Part shown: positions 46,600 to 56,740 of the stretch, in pieces
How positions within the stretch are numbered: the stretch's first letter is position 1
Layout of the letters: the number at the start of each line of letters is the position of its first letter
Assembly (NCBI GenBank): GCA_037013495.1
Contig: CM072812.1
Span: forward strand, 72,919,340 to 72,983,339
Source of the DNA: Hippophae tibetana
Taxonomy: Eukaryota; Streptophyta; Magnoliopsida; Rosales; Elaeagnaceae
Reading direction: 5' to 3'
DNA: 64,000 bases
Position numbers and translations under genes: made by a program
The notes under the pieces: generated by a model
Seen by the model: only the letters and a program-made list of their open reading frames with translations
What the model was told of the DNA's origin: nothing
The model's database searches: none

Positions 46600-47300
46600 T
46601 TCAGATAGTTTTGACATCCCTTGCACTATTGGGAACATCCGTTTTGGCAAGGCACTATGTGATATGGGTTCTAGCATTAACCTCATGCCATTATCAGTCT
46701 TCTATAGATTGGGGATTGGTAAAGCTAAAGCCACTACAATAGCATTGCAGATGGCAGACATGTCAATTAAAAGACCCCAAGGTGTGGTAGAAGATGTGCT
46801 AGTAAAAGTAGAAAAATTAAACTTAAAAGAGTTTATTGACTTGCCCACACTTACGACTTTAACACATGATGCTATGAACAAGGACATAAACTTACTAGAA
46901 AACAACTCAAACTATTCTAACTTTGAAAGTATGGAATCAAAGGTTGATATTGTGGAAAATTATGGAAAATTTTGAGATAAGATCTAAGCTCAAACCATCA
47001 ATTGAAGTGCCACCAAGTTTAAACCCACACTTTTACTCTCCAATCCCCAGTCAAGTATGAAAGTGAAAAATTCCAATGGAGAGGTTAAAAATATGTTATA
47101 AATACATAAATTGGATGAGTTACGGTGGAGTGCTTATAAGAATGCCAAAAAGTTCAAAGAGAAAAAAAAATATGGTAAGAGAGACTTGAGCACTGTGTTT
47201 GCAAACCAGAACATAAAATATTATTGAACAACTCAAGACTCAAAATATTTCCAAGCAAACTCAAAAGTAAATGGACATAAAAAGATGTATCTTAGGACGT
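46600..47300 (+). pseudogene. Protease fused by deletion to integrase tail
   Basis: 46,646-46,975: LCDMGSSINLMPLSVFYRLG, KATTIALQMADMSIKRPQGV and VEDVLVKVEKL. This is the Athila/Tat aspartic protease, where CDxG is the active-site region (Asp kept). After about 130 bp comes KLDELRWSAYKNAKKFKE and NNSRLKIFPSKLKSKW (47,106-47,275), the integrase C-terminal end. An internal deletion of some 3 kb relative to a full pol is inferred. Confidence 0.7.
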
Positions 47301-47560
47301 TGATATGACTCTCTAGTCAAGGATGTTAAACGTGGTACTGGTTGGGAGGTAACCCAACATTATTTTACTTATATTTTTATTGTTTTTGTTTTGTAGGTGA
47401 ATAAATGTGGAGGGTAATGACACAATAAGAATGAAAATTTCAACGACAAATGTGGTGTGTCATGATTAAGGGAGTTTTCTTTTATTTTACCTTTACATAT
47501 TTATATGAGCATATTGGGAATAATGTGTAATTTATGTTTGGGGGAGGGAACTTCATACTC

Positions 47561-48785
47561 TACATTAGTATTTACTATGCATTTTAAATTTTTTCAGGAT
47601 TTTTTTTTAATTCTTAGGATGATTTTAATCATGATTTGGGTAGCAATTGATAAATATATGGAAACTAAATGCATGCATAGTTGATATGAAACATATGAAC
47701 TCAATAATAAAAATTGGTTGTCATAACTAGGATAAGGAATATAACATATTTGTTAAGATACTTACATTATTCATATGATATGATTGCTAATTTTGATTGG
47801 ATTGATTTAAAATTTTATACACATGTTTATGATTGATTTTGGTGTGCTTATTAAGAGAAAATTTGTAGTGAGTTATGTGAGTTGATGAGATCTATCAGGT
47901 TTTAGAATCTATTCGATCATCCCTTAAGGTGAAATTCTAAATAGTATTTAGTAAGAGAAATAATTTAGTCCTTATTTGGATTGATTGAGTCTTTCAAGCT
48001 AACCATTATTAATATTTTTAGTCACTCATTTGAGTCTAACAAAGAACCATTCATATCTTTAAGCCACATTTATGCCTAACTAATAAGCATTATCTTTATC
48101 CTTGCACATTTAGCTTGTATGGAAAAAATGCAATCATGTGTTATGCTATAGAGTAAGGTGAAATTTAAAGCACCCTATAAAAAAAGAGAAAAAAAGAAGA
48201 AAAACTCATAACACAATTATTCCTCTAAAGAAAAAGAAAATATAATTGAAAATAAGTTTAAGGGTGTTGTGAAGTGATGAAAAAAAGAGAAAAGAGATGT
48301 GGATTAAAATAATATGAAAAGAATGAAAAGAATGAAAAAAATGTGCATTGAAATATCAAGTTAAAGCTTAATTACAGTTAAAAAGTACATGATGAATAAA
48401 ACGAAAGCTAAGGTGTGGAAAGAGCCAAAATGTCTTCATTTATCGACCCCTCACCTAAGACTTACATTAAAACCATGTAAAGTCCTTATTGATCTTTAGC
48501 TAAGTGCATATTTATATTAGTGTAGAAAGATATGAAAATAGACTTATGAGACTTATTCTAAGATTGAATTGATTAGCATGCTCATATGTGTTAATTGCAT
48601 GAGTACATTGGATGGTATCATGTGTAACACATACACACGAATCAATTTTTGAAAAACCTTGCATATACTTGTATTTATGAAATGTTGATTGATAAATATG
48701 TGAACCTTCTTATCATAGGATTGTATGACTTTTGAGAGGGATAGTTTTCATGAAATATACATGTACTAATAGAAGTATATTTATG
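47561..48785. other. Non-coding tail of the gypsy relic and AT-rich spacer
   Basis: No frame. A/G-rich runs at 48,175-48,350 (aaaaaaagagaaaaaaagaag and similar) resemble the 3' non-coding part of Athila/Tat elements. No LTR pair found. Confidence 0.4.
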
Positions 48786-48789
48786 AATA

Positions 48790-49560
48790 TACTACCCATG
48801 TTATTTTATTTTATAATAATTCTTCCTTCTTTGGAATAAATATCCATCATCAATGGTTTTTTTATTCAATGCTCTAAATTTTATTACCATTCTCTTTTTT
48901 CCTCTTCGTTTTTTAGCATCTTTAACTAAGAATGCTAGACTTGAGTGGGGTGAATTACTTGGTATTATGACTTTTACTTCCAAAAGTTCTTGAATTTTTT
49001 TTTCCAATTTAAATTATGTCTTTTGAAGTATAAATCATTGGTTTTTCTCTTATAACCTTATCAGGGTCTCTTAATTTTATGTTGACAAGTGTATTAGATT
49101 TATTTACTTTTGGATCCAAAGAATATTTTGAGCATACTATTTTAAATAATTTTCTGAAGCTTGTTAGGGCTTTATCCTCTTGTATTTCATTGAAAAAAGA
49201 ATTTTGTGTATCTTCTATATCTAATGAAATATTTTCTCAATAAGGTTTTTGCTACTCTATCTCACCACGTTTTGACTTTTTATATTGTTGCATAAAATTT
49301 GGGTCTGATACTGTTAAAGCTTTTCTTATTTTTGATACATAAATGGTATCACCATATAATTTTGTTAGACTTATTTTTTTCTAAATATTGTGTAAAAGGT
49401 TGATATAAATTTAGGAAATTATTTTCGATTAATAAATCAACCCTTTTTTCTTTTGATATATGGTAGGAATATGAAACTTTTCTCCTCCTATCATTATATC
49501 TATATCTTTTAAAACCTTATTAAAAATTATTGTAGTATTACTATAAATTCTTACAATTAA
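48790..49560 (-). pseudogene. Pararetrovirus protease remnant and RT N-terminus
   Basis: The minus strand reads IMIGGEKFHIPTIYQ near 49,500-49,455 (protease region, weak). The frame 49,007-48,801 includes NSPHSSLAFLVKDAKKRRGK and KRMVIKFRALNKKT, the N-terminal fingers of caulimovirid RT. Sequence stops before the catalytic aspartates. Confidence 0.7.
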
Positions 49561-49869
49561 ATCTTTTGGTGCATGTTTCCAATGTTCTTCTGAAAACACA
49601 TACTAGCTCATGTATCTATATATGCATGTAAATGATAGATGTCATAACCTCTAAATTTTATTCCTACTTTAATGTATGTACTATTTGGATTTGTAAAACT
49701 ATACAAATCATTCATCTTCTATTGAAAAGTATTTATATTCTGAGTTGGTTATTTCCTCCTCAGTTTTCTCTAATAGATAAATACTTTAAATATCATCTAT
49801 ATATGATTCCTCGATTGGTTTGAATTCCATCTTAAAAGTTTTTTCTAAGGTTTTTGATTTATATGAGAA

Positions 49870-51240
49870 TTCCTTTTTAAATTCTTTCCTATGTTGAAGC
49901 ATACTTGGACATTTGTTGGCATAACATCTTTTATTACAGATCCAACACCTGCATTTTCTCTCTCTTAAAGAGCAATAATTCCTGTTTTCAGGAGGTTTAT
50001 ATCTATTTCTTTTAAAATATCTCTTCCTATAGGTTTCCCTGTTAAATCTTCTTTTATATTTTTGAAAATATTGTTTTTGAATTTATATTTTTTGAATCCC
50101 TTGTATTGTTTATATTTTTGTTTGTATGGTTTTATGTTACATCTATATATTCCTTGTATTCTAAAATCTCTTGTATCACAATATATTTTATTATTTCCTA
50201 TTATTTGTTTATGTTCCTTTATTTCTTGGCATTTAATTATTCAGCTTTTGAGACTTCTTACTCTTCCTCTTAAGGTGTCTAGTATAGTTTCCAATTTTCT
50301 TTTATTTCAACTTTCTGTCAAGGTCTTATGTATGTTACATGTAATTTTTGAAAAAAAACATTTTCTTATAAATTGTTTGCATAGAGGGTGATAATTTATG
50401 ATAATACATTTCATATTCACAAATAAAAGAATCTATGTAACCTATTTTACAAATTTTCATATTTTTTAGATGTCATTTGGCTTCATTGATTTCATTTTTA
50501 CTATATTTAATGATAGTTCTTCCTTCATCTTCTCCAATAAATTCCTTGAATATTTCATTTATTACAACATCTAAATATTCTCTTCTTGTTGGAGCATTCC
50601 CTTAGATTAATAAATGTTATTGGTCTATTAAATATAAAAACCAAACTTTAACATTTCCTGTCATTATGAACTACTAATACTCTACAGATTGAAGGGTTTG
50701 TTTGTGTAGTTTGAGAGGTTTGTATGAACACAATTATACTAATAGCCCATTCATATAAGACTTTTTCCTATCTCTTATACAATCTAGATATAATATATCA
50801 GACTTGTAATTATCATGGAGTTTAAATTCTAGTAGGATACTACTTCTAGTTCCCCAATGCAACCCTTCTTCCATTTTAGGTGGTCATTTTCTTCTATCTG
50901 TTGTGTCAGGCTCTCCTGACCTTTGCCTATTTCTTTCCTCTCTATGAGGATCAGATGTTCCTTGTTGGTAAGAAATTGGTAATGCAATAATTTCATATGA
51001 CCATTAGGGGTCATGATTTTTGGTTCAAAATTAGTATTTGAAATTATTGTCATATCATCTTCTTTTTTATTTTTACAAAGTTTTTCATTATATTCTTCTA
51101 ATTCTTCATTAGTTAGTATTAATAAACTAACTAATTTTTCTATATCCCTATTTTTTAGGTTCATGAATTGTTTCTCTAATTCTTTTCTATATTCCATTAA
51201 AATGAAATTATATCTTTTTCATTAGATTTTTTCCATTTTT
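49870..51240 (-). pseudogene. Pararetrovirus capsid region with zinc finger, broken
   Basis: The open piece 51,197-50,829 is charged and probably coiled-coil (KELEKQFMNLKNRDIEKL). The central capsid part (50,590-50,060) aligns in translation with 18,286-18,850. A Cys-rich finger (CWIC..CYANKC) lies at about 49,945-49,905; the expected histidine position is altered. An RNA-binding capsid function is known for the family. Numerous stops. Confidence 0.75.
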
Positions 51241-51779
51241 TCTTCTCTCATTTTTAGGAATCAGGGCATCTGATCTCCTAGGTAGTTCTATTTTTAGTCC
51301 TTCTAGAGGATCATATTTATGACCTACAATATCATTATTTTTATGTATGTTATATACATCTTTTCTTAGTTCTATAAATTTCATGTGTATATATTATTGA
51401 AGTTTATTATAACTACATTCCTTTATTTCTTTTAATTGTTCTTTTTATGTTTCTATTATACCTTTAGGTATTTTGTGTTTACTTCCTAGACTAAATCCAT
51501 TTCCTCTGTTAAAAGTTTCAAAGCTTCGAGTAATGTTGCTTGTTATTTTGCTACGCCTACTAGGTTTCCATTTATTTCTAACTGTATAGTTTTTAATTTA
51601 TCTTTAAACATTATTATTTTCCTAATATGATATCATGAACTAATGTCTTCATTACTTGAACTTCATCTTTTAGTTTTTTAACTTCTTCTTGGTTGGAGGT
51701 TTCTCCATCATGATCTATAAAAGTAAATCTTGGTATATTATTGTTTTTAACAACATTATTTTTTCTTTCTGTTATCTAG

Positions 51780-52490
51780 GCTTTTTCCTTGATTTCTATG
51801 TGTCATTTCTCTAGTATTTCAAAGTCTGTTAGTATTTTTGGTTTTATTATTTTTCCTAATTCCTGCAAGGTTTTCTCTATTTCTATAAATTCATTTTGTC
51901 CATATATTGAACTATTATGACTGTTGGCTAAAGAATACCCTACTAGATAGTGTATTGAAAATTGATGATTTCCTTCTTTTGTTAAATCTACTCTTTCAAA
52001 TTCATAAGCTAGACTTAATACTTGGTTTAAATTTTTATCAGGGATATTAATAGCAAACCTAGGGTTTGTTGTAAATTTTAACTTTTGGTATCCTAAGTTA
52101 TTATGGACCATTCCTAATAAAGCATCTTTACTATTTATTATTTTGTTATCTAGTAATAATATTTTTATTGGTGTATCTATTCATTCTCTGAAATAAACTT
52201 GTATTAATATTTGAATTCCTCCTAAATCAATGTATCTAATTTTTTCTTTATCCTTTTGGAGAGTTTTTGATAATTCATTTAATATAGTTTCTTTGTCAAT
52301 TAATGATTTATTATATCTTTCTTTTGCATCTGTGATATTAATGTTAATTTTTTATTACTTATTTCATAATAAATTATATCTTTCCTTGGGAATAGTTTTC
52401 TTAAAGATGTAAATGATGGGTCTTTAAATTCATCACTTTCTTTAAGATTTAATTTTTCTTTTTGAATTTCTTCAAATTGTTTCAAATTTC
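51780..52490 (-). pseudogene. Pararetrovirus movement-protein region, broken
   Basis: Two open pieces, 52,485-52,300 and 52,111-51,803, separated by stops. The second contains KFTTNPRFAINIPDKNLNQV and a YSLANSHNS segment, as in the 30K-type movement protein of caulimovirids, which would form tubules at plasmodesmata. At least three stops or shifts. Confidence 0.65.
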
Positions 52491-53288
52491 TTTTTACTTA
52501 TTATCATTTCTTGTTAAAAACATTATGTGATGTCTTTTATTTCTAATTATATTATTATTTTATTTTTTATTATTTATTTGTTTTCTATTATTTATTCGAT
52601 TTTTATTTATAGAATATTACTATTCACTTCCGTTATGTTTGGAGGGTATTTTTGAATTTTTTGAAACCCTAGAAATATTTTTGAAGATACCTCAAAACTC
52701 GAGGATATTTTTTATGTTTATCCTAAAAAAAGAACAAAATATAAATCTTATGACAAACTTTCCTTCCATTTTAAAAGGTCTTTCTCAATATCCAAATAAA
52801 AATGAAAAGTAAAGAAATCCTGATGCATGCATGCATATATAGCCTCGAATCTAACATATATAAGCTAGAAAGCAAAGAGAAAATGCTCCAAAGTCCAAAG
52901 GGATAAACATACACTAAAAGTGCTTGCACCCAAATCGTAAAAACACAGAAGCTTATGCAACAAAAACAAATTAAGTAAAATACACTACTACAATACATAC
53001 ATATGATATCGGGAATTTAGCCTCAAGTTTTTTTAAAAACTAAGGCCATAGACATACCCTATGACCTCGATTATTTAAAAACTGGTGTCATAGACATACA
53101 TTATCAATTTTCTCTCTTTTACATCAAATACCAAATTTTTTTATCATTGTTTTTCTTTTTCCCTCTTTCTTTTTTTCTTTTTCCCTTTTTCCCTCCCTAT
53201 TTTTTTCCACTCCTAGCTAATACCATAACTCTTATCTCTCTAATATTAATTACTACTAAAAAAATTTCGACTTCTTTTCTTTGCTCAT

Positions 53289-53514
53289 CAAATCCTATTC
53301 TCTAGACTCTTCAGAGCCATCTTAGAGAAACCCTCTCTTCACCAATCCCAGCCCAAAGTATAATGTCAGGTCTATGCCAATTCACAAGGATGATGAGGTT
53401 CAGGTGACTCGAGACACATACCAGGGTCATGACGGAAAGGTTGTTCAGGTCTATTTTCGTAAGTGGGTCATTCATATCAAGCAAATCACTCATGGTTAGA
53501 GGGAAAACTAGCAA
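53289..53514 (+). pseudogene. Captured fragment of a ribosomal protein L26 (RPL26) gene
   Basis: Plus strand: [20 protein letters not shown] (53,350-53,409) continuing [20 protein letters not shown] and IKQITHG (to 53,491), then a stop. This is the central KOW-type part of cytosolic ribosomal protein L26, a 60S subunit component near the exit tunnel. Upstream, S.LRETLSSP-like codons (53,311-53,335) match the preceding part with a small deletion, so a frameshift lies at about 53,340. The N-terminal start and the C-terminal third are missing. It lies wholly inside the CACTA element, so it is a transduplicated gene piece. Confidence 0.85.
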
Positions 53515-54289
53515 TTGTCCTCAATGTTTTTTAGAATCAGGAGGTGTTTCCTTCCCTATTTGTATTCATGGGAAATTTTAGTTATCATCCATGCAATTTA
53601 TCTTTTCACTTCTTTTCCAGTCTCAGGTAAGTAAAAGATTAAAAAGATCACTCTTGTTCATATTGTACTGGGGCAATTTTTACACAGAGTTGAAACAATA
53701 ACAAGGATCTTTGTTCATATTGTACTAAGGCAATTTTTACACATAGTTGAAACAATAACAAGGATCTTTGATATGCTAATCACAATTTGGAAAAGTAGGG
53801 AAAATGATTGGAACCTATTCACTGCTAAAAGGGCATAGTTAGTATCTATTTATTCTCGGCCCTCATAATGCATGTAATTTCTACATAGCAACCATCTACC
53901 TATATGTGCCTTGCCAAAATATTTAGTTGAAGAGCTTCAAAATCACATTCCAAATGCTATATTTTCAAGTAATCCTTGCAGGTTAATAACTTGTTTAATT
54001 TTGGTTATGCACACCTTCTACGTTACAACTTCTTAGTTCTTTGGTCCAAATATATTTGATCTATTTTATATCATATGTTGGGTAAATCTAAGAAAGACCT
54101 CTGAATGTAAGTGAATATATTCATCACTTATGTGGTCAATGGTTGAAGAAAACTATCCATTTTATTGCTTTACATGAATGAACTTGTTGATGTTTATTAA
54201 GATATTTTATTGCTCAAATGTCTTCTATATTTTAACAAAGTCAAATTATACACCTAGGAGATTGTATTTTTTCATCAGGATCTCCTCTA

Positions 54290-54410
54290 TAGGATGAAGC
54301 GTTCGTGTTTGGTGCCCTCTTCTTATGAAGAGACTTATGATCCCTTTGAGCATGTTATCATTTCTTCCTTTTTCAGTTCTTTAATATTTCAAGTATCTTT
54401 TGTATTGATG
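54290..54410 (+). other. Exon-like segment of unknown origin inside the CACTA
   Basis: ATG at 54,294 opens MKRSCLVPSSYEETYDPFEH, higher in GC than its surroundings, then runs into hydrophobic codons and the minisatellite. It might be another captured exon. I do not recognise it. Confidence 0.25.
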
Positions 54411-54870
54411 TTGGTACTAATGCTTGGCCTAGTGCTTGGTGTTTGTGCTGGTGCTTGGCCTAGTACTGGTGTTGGTGCTGGTGTCGATGCCTAGTGCTAG
54501 GTGCCTGGTGTTGGTGTTGGTGCTTGGTATTGGTGCTGGTGTTTGGTGCTTGGTGCCTGATGCTAGTGTTGGTGCCTAGTGCTGGTGTTGGTGCTAGTAC
54601 TGGTGTTGGTGCCTGATGTTGGTATTGGTGCTAGTGTTGTTGCTGGTGCTGGTACTGGTACAGGTGTTGGTGTGGGTACTTGCTGCGAGGGCCTGGTGCT
54701 AGTGTTGGTATTGGTGCTTTATGCTGGTGTTGGTACTGGTGCTTGGTGAGGGTGCTGGTACTGGTGCTGGTACTAGTGCTGGTACTAGTGTTGGTGCCCG
54801 GTACTGGTGTTGGTGTTGGTTATGGTGTCGGTGCTGGTACGGGTACCTGGTGCTAGTGTTAGTGCTTGGC
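54410..54870. repeat. GGTGYT-rich minisatellite in the CACTA element
   Basis: About 460 bp of ggtgctggt, ggtgttggt, ggtactggt and ggtgcctggt words in irregular order; the basic period is 6 with larger groupings. It yields frames such as GEGAGTGAGTSAGTSVGA, which are repeat-driven and not genes. Strongly G/T on the plus strand. Confidence 0.85.
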
Positions 54871-54879
54871 GTGTCAAAC

Positions 54880-55123
54880 TCTTCAAATCATCACATTCTA
54901 TTACATGCAGCTTCCTGGTCCAAATTACCATTGTCGAGAGGTGAGTTTCACTTTGATTTATAGGATCTCCTTTTATATTGTGAATTGCTTTTTCATCATT
55001 ATCAATTTCTTATGATTAAAAGAATCTTTTATAATCAGGTACAACTTTCTCTTTCAGGGCTCAAAACTTGCTAGGCATGATCCTCCAAAGAATGCAATTG
55101 AAGTGCTTTTGATAAACTATTAG
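54880..55123 (+). pseudogene. Captured exon pair with intron, gene unknown
   Basis: Exon 1 ends [22 protein letters not shown] at 54,940 with donor gag/gtgagt. A 117-base intron (54,941-55,057) ends in ctttctctttcag. Exon 2 continues in frame as GSKLARHDPPKNAIEVLLIN-Y and stops at 55,123. Consensus splice sites and an open spliced frame indicate a host gene segment carried with its intron. I do not recognise the protein. The exon 1 start is lost in the minisatellite. Confidence 0.55.
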
Positions 55124-55629
55124 TTATAATTAAGTCCACTTATGCAGTATTCCAATAATTTTGATGTTATTTTCTACAACTATGCTTATTTGGTTTATAT
55201 AAATATGCAGTTCCTAGATGGGTTATATATGGCTGCAATGATTTGATTTTTTTCATCTCATTTGATTTTTACTTTGGTATTTTTTTGCATATACCATAGA
55301 TATGGGACAAAGAGGAATGGAATCATTATTTAGTGCATCTAATCTCATATATTATAAGTTGTGTATTTTTTTCCTTTGAGGGGATTTCCTTACCTTTCTG
55401 AGATTCATGGTCTTTAATTTTCTCTCTTTTGTAAAACTGTGTGTTATCTTTGTAGGTTTATTATACAATTTTCATGGTTTGTTTCCATGGTTTAGAGCCT
55501 TCTCAGTATTGAATCTCATAAGCATTATAATGTTGTCTTCATTGTTGCATGGTAAGGGGATGTTTTGCTTTGAGAAAAAAAATTCTATAGTAAGATATTA
55601 TTTTACAATTTGGATGTGACTACTACTCT

Positions 55630-55740
55630 TATGCACACCAGTGTACCAGTGTATCAGTAGACCAACACACCAGCGCACCAGTACCAGAGCACCAACATTA
55701 GCAGACTAGCACACCAATACACCAAGTACTGCTAACAATG
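55630..55740. repeat. Inverted counterpart of the GGTGYT minisatellite
   Basis: acaccagtgtaccagtgtat, accaacacaccagcgcacca and gtaccagagcaccaacatt are the complementary strand type of the 54.4-54.9 kb array (ACACCAG/CACCAAC words). A transcript across both could pair. Confidence 0.7.
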
Positions 55741-56059
55741 CCTATGGTATTTTCCTATTCTCTACACTTTTGATGAAGTCATTGTGGATATAATTATGTT
55801 GATTTTAATAAGTACACTTATAAATTATTATAATAGTAAGAAGTTAGTTTGTAATAGTAATGTTATTCTTCATAGTCATTATAAATATTAGAATTAGCTA
55901 GTAAGGTTTTATTATATTTTAGTGTATAAACTCTCAAATATAATTATACTTTTAATTTTAATATAATAAATTTTTTAATATTTTAATTAATAAATTTATT
56001 GTAATTTATATTACCTTTTAATATTGTAATTAATAATTGTATTTATATTTATATTTACT

Positions 56060-56359
56060 GTCATAGGGGTATGTCTATGGCCATGATTTTATAAAAACTG
56101 AGACCATAGACATACCCTATGGCCTTGGTTTTTATAAAATTCGAGGCTATAGACATGCCTTATGGCCTTGGTTTTCATAAACATTGAGGCCATAAACATG
56201 CCCTATGACCTCGATTACTTAAAAACCAAGGCCATAGAGTATGTCTATGGCCTCAGTTAAAAAAGAGAGGTCATAGTTAATAGTCTTTGGTCTCTCTCAC
56301 TTAGGCATTGGTTCTTATAACTGTGTCCATAGGTCTACAGTCACGGTTAAAATTGAGGC
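56060..56359. repeat. Right sub-terminal repeat array of the CACTA element
   Basis: About seven copies, in both orientations, of a motif around ggccatagacatacc/ggtatgtctatggcc, spaced 40-60 bp apart, often followed by ttggtttttataaaa-type spacers. Two copies lie near the left end (53,040-53,100). In CACTA elements such motifs bind the element-encoded protein. Confidence 0.8.
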
Positions 56360-56382
56360 CATATGTATGTATTGTAGTAGTG

Positions 56383-56740
56383 ATAGAGAAATAAGAGAAA
56401 CTTACCTAGAAATCGTGCGGGGGAAGAGGATGAAATCCAAGCCTCTAGTTCATTGTGTTTATGTTGCATGAGAAATTTTTGTTGTCTCTTATCTGTTGTT
56501 GCGCGAGGAATTGTGTCTAAATGTTAATTCTGAAGGCGAGGTTGAATAAAATAACAAGGGTGTGAATTTTTTGGCTCTCTTCGCACGAGTAAAATTTTAG
56601 GGAAAAAAACTAAAACAAGAATAAAATGACACTTAAAGGGCAAAAAAGGGGAATTTAGCATTTTAGTTAAAAAAAAAAACAAACCTTTATTAATTTACTA
56701 CATGTGGCATTTTCTAACAAAAGGCACATTTATTGTAGTG
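56383..56740. mobile_element. Right end of a second, truncated CACTA element
   Basis: On the minus strand, from 56,740, it reads CACTACAATAAATGTGCCTT, the form of another plant CACTA terminus. The sequence to its left, up to the first element's ATA duplication, would be its interior, so the 3.4-kb CACTA is probably nested in it. It includes an exon-like GC-richer part (56,400-56,560, minus strand) ending in a donor-like ctag/gtaag. No matching left terminus found. Confidence 0.5.

Larger units (their letters stand above)
45260..47560 (+). mobile_element. Athila/Tat-like Ty3/gypsy relic with most of pol deleted
   Basis: Gag (45,400-45,740), a protease segment (46,600-46,975), then directly the C-terminal end of integrase (47,108-47,275), followed by hallmarks of the Athila/Tat post-integrase region: ggttgggaggtaacccaac (47,340) and tttgggggaggg (47,536). 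RT, RNase H and the integrase core are absent. LTRs not identified. Confidence 0.7.
48790..52720 (-). pseudogene. Endogenous pararetrovirus (Caulimoviridae-like), about 3.9 kb, minus strand
   Basis: Read right to left: a leader (52,720-52,620) shared with the plus-strand copy at 17.76 kb, a movement-protein-like region, a capsid region with a Cys-rich zinc finger, a degenerate protease region and the start of reverse transcriptase, where it is cut at about 48,790. This is caulimovirid gene order. All parts carry many stops and shifts, and the RT active site and RNase H are missing, so this is a fossil that cannot yield virus. It differs clearly in sequence from the 17.7 kb fragment, so the two are not a recent duplication. 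Confidence 0.8.
52983..56382. mobile_element. Complete non-autonomous CACTA (En/Spm) transposon with captured host sequence
   Basis: The terminal inverted repeat begins CACTACTACAATACATACAT and is perfect for 23 bp (52,983-53,005 and 56,360-56,382). A 3-bp target duplication ATA flanks it (52,980-52,982 and 56,383-56,385). Sub-terminal regions carry many direct and inverted copies of ggccatagacataccctatg, as expected for transposase-binding arrays. No transposase frame. Inside are a ribosomal protein L26 fragment, a minisatellite and an exon pair from an unknown gene. Total 3,400 bp. Confidence 0.93.

Noticed and set aside
48790-52720. A potentially active integrated virus
   Set aside because: Every gene region has multiple stops or shifts, RT stops before its active site and RNase H is absent.
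54294-54963. Gly/Ala/Thr-rich and Leu/Val-rich frames (66 and 80 codons)
   Set aside because: They are translations of the GGTGYT minisatellite inside the CACTA element and have no start context or domain.
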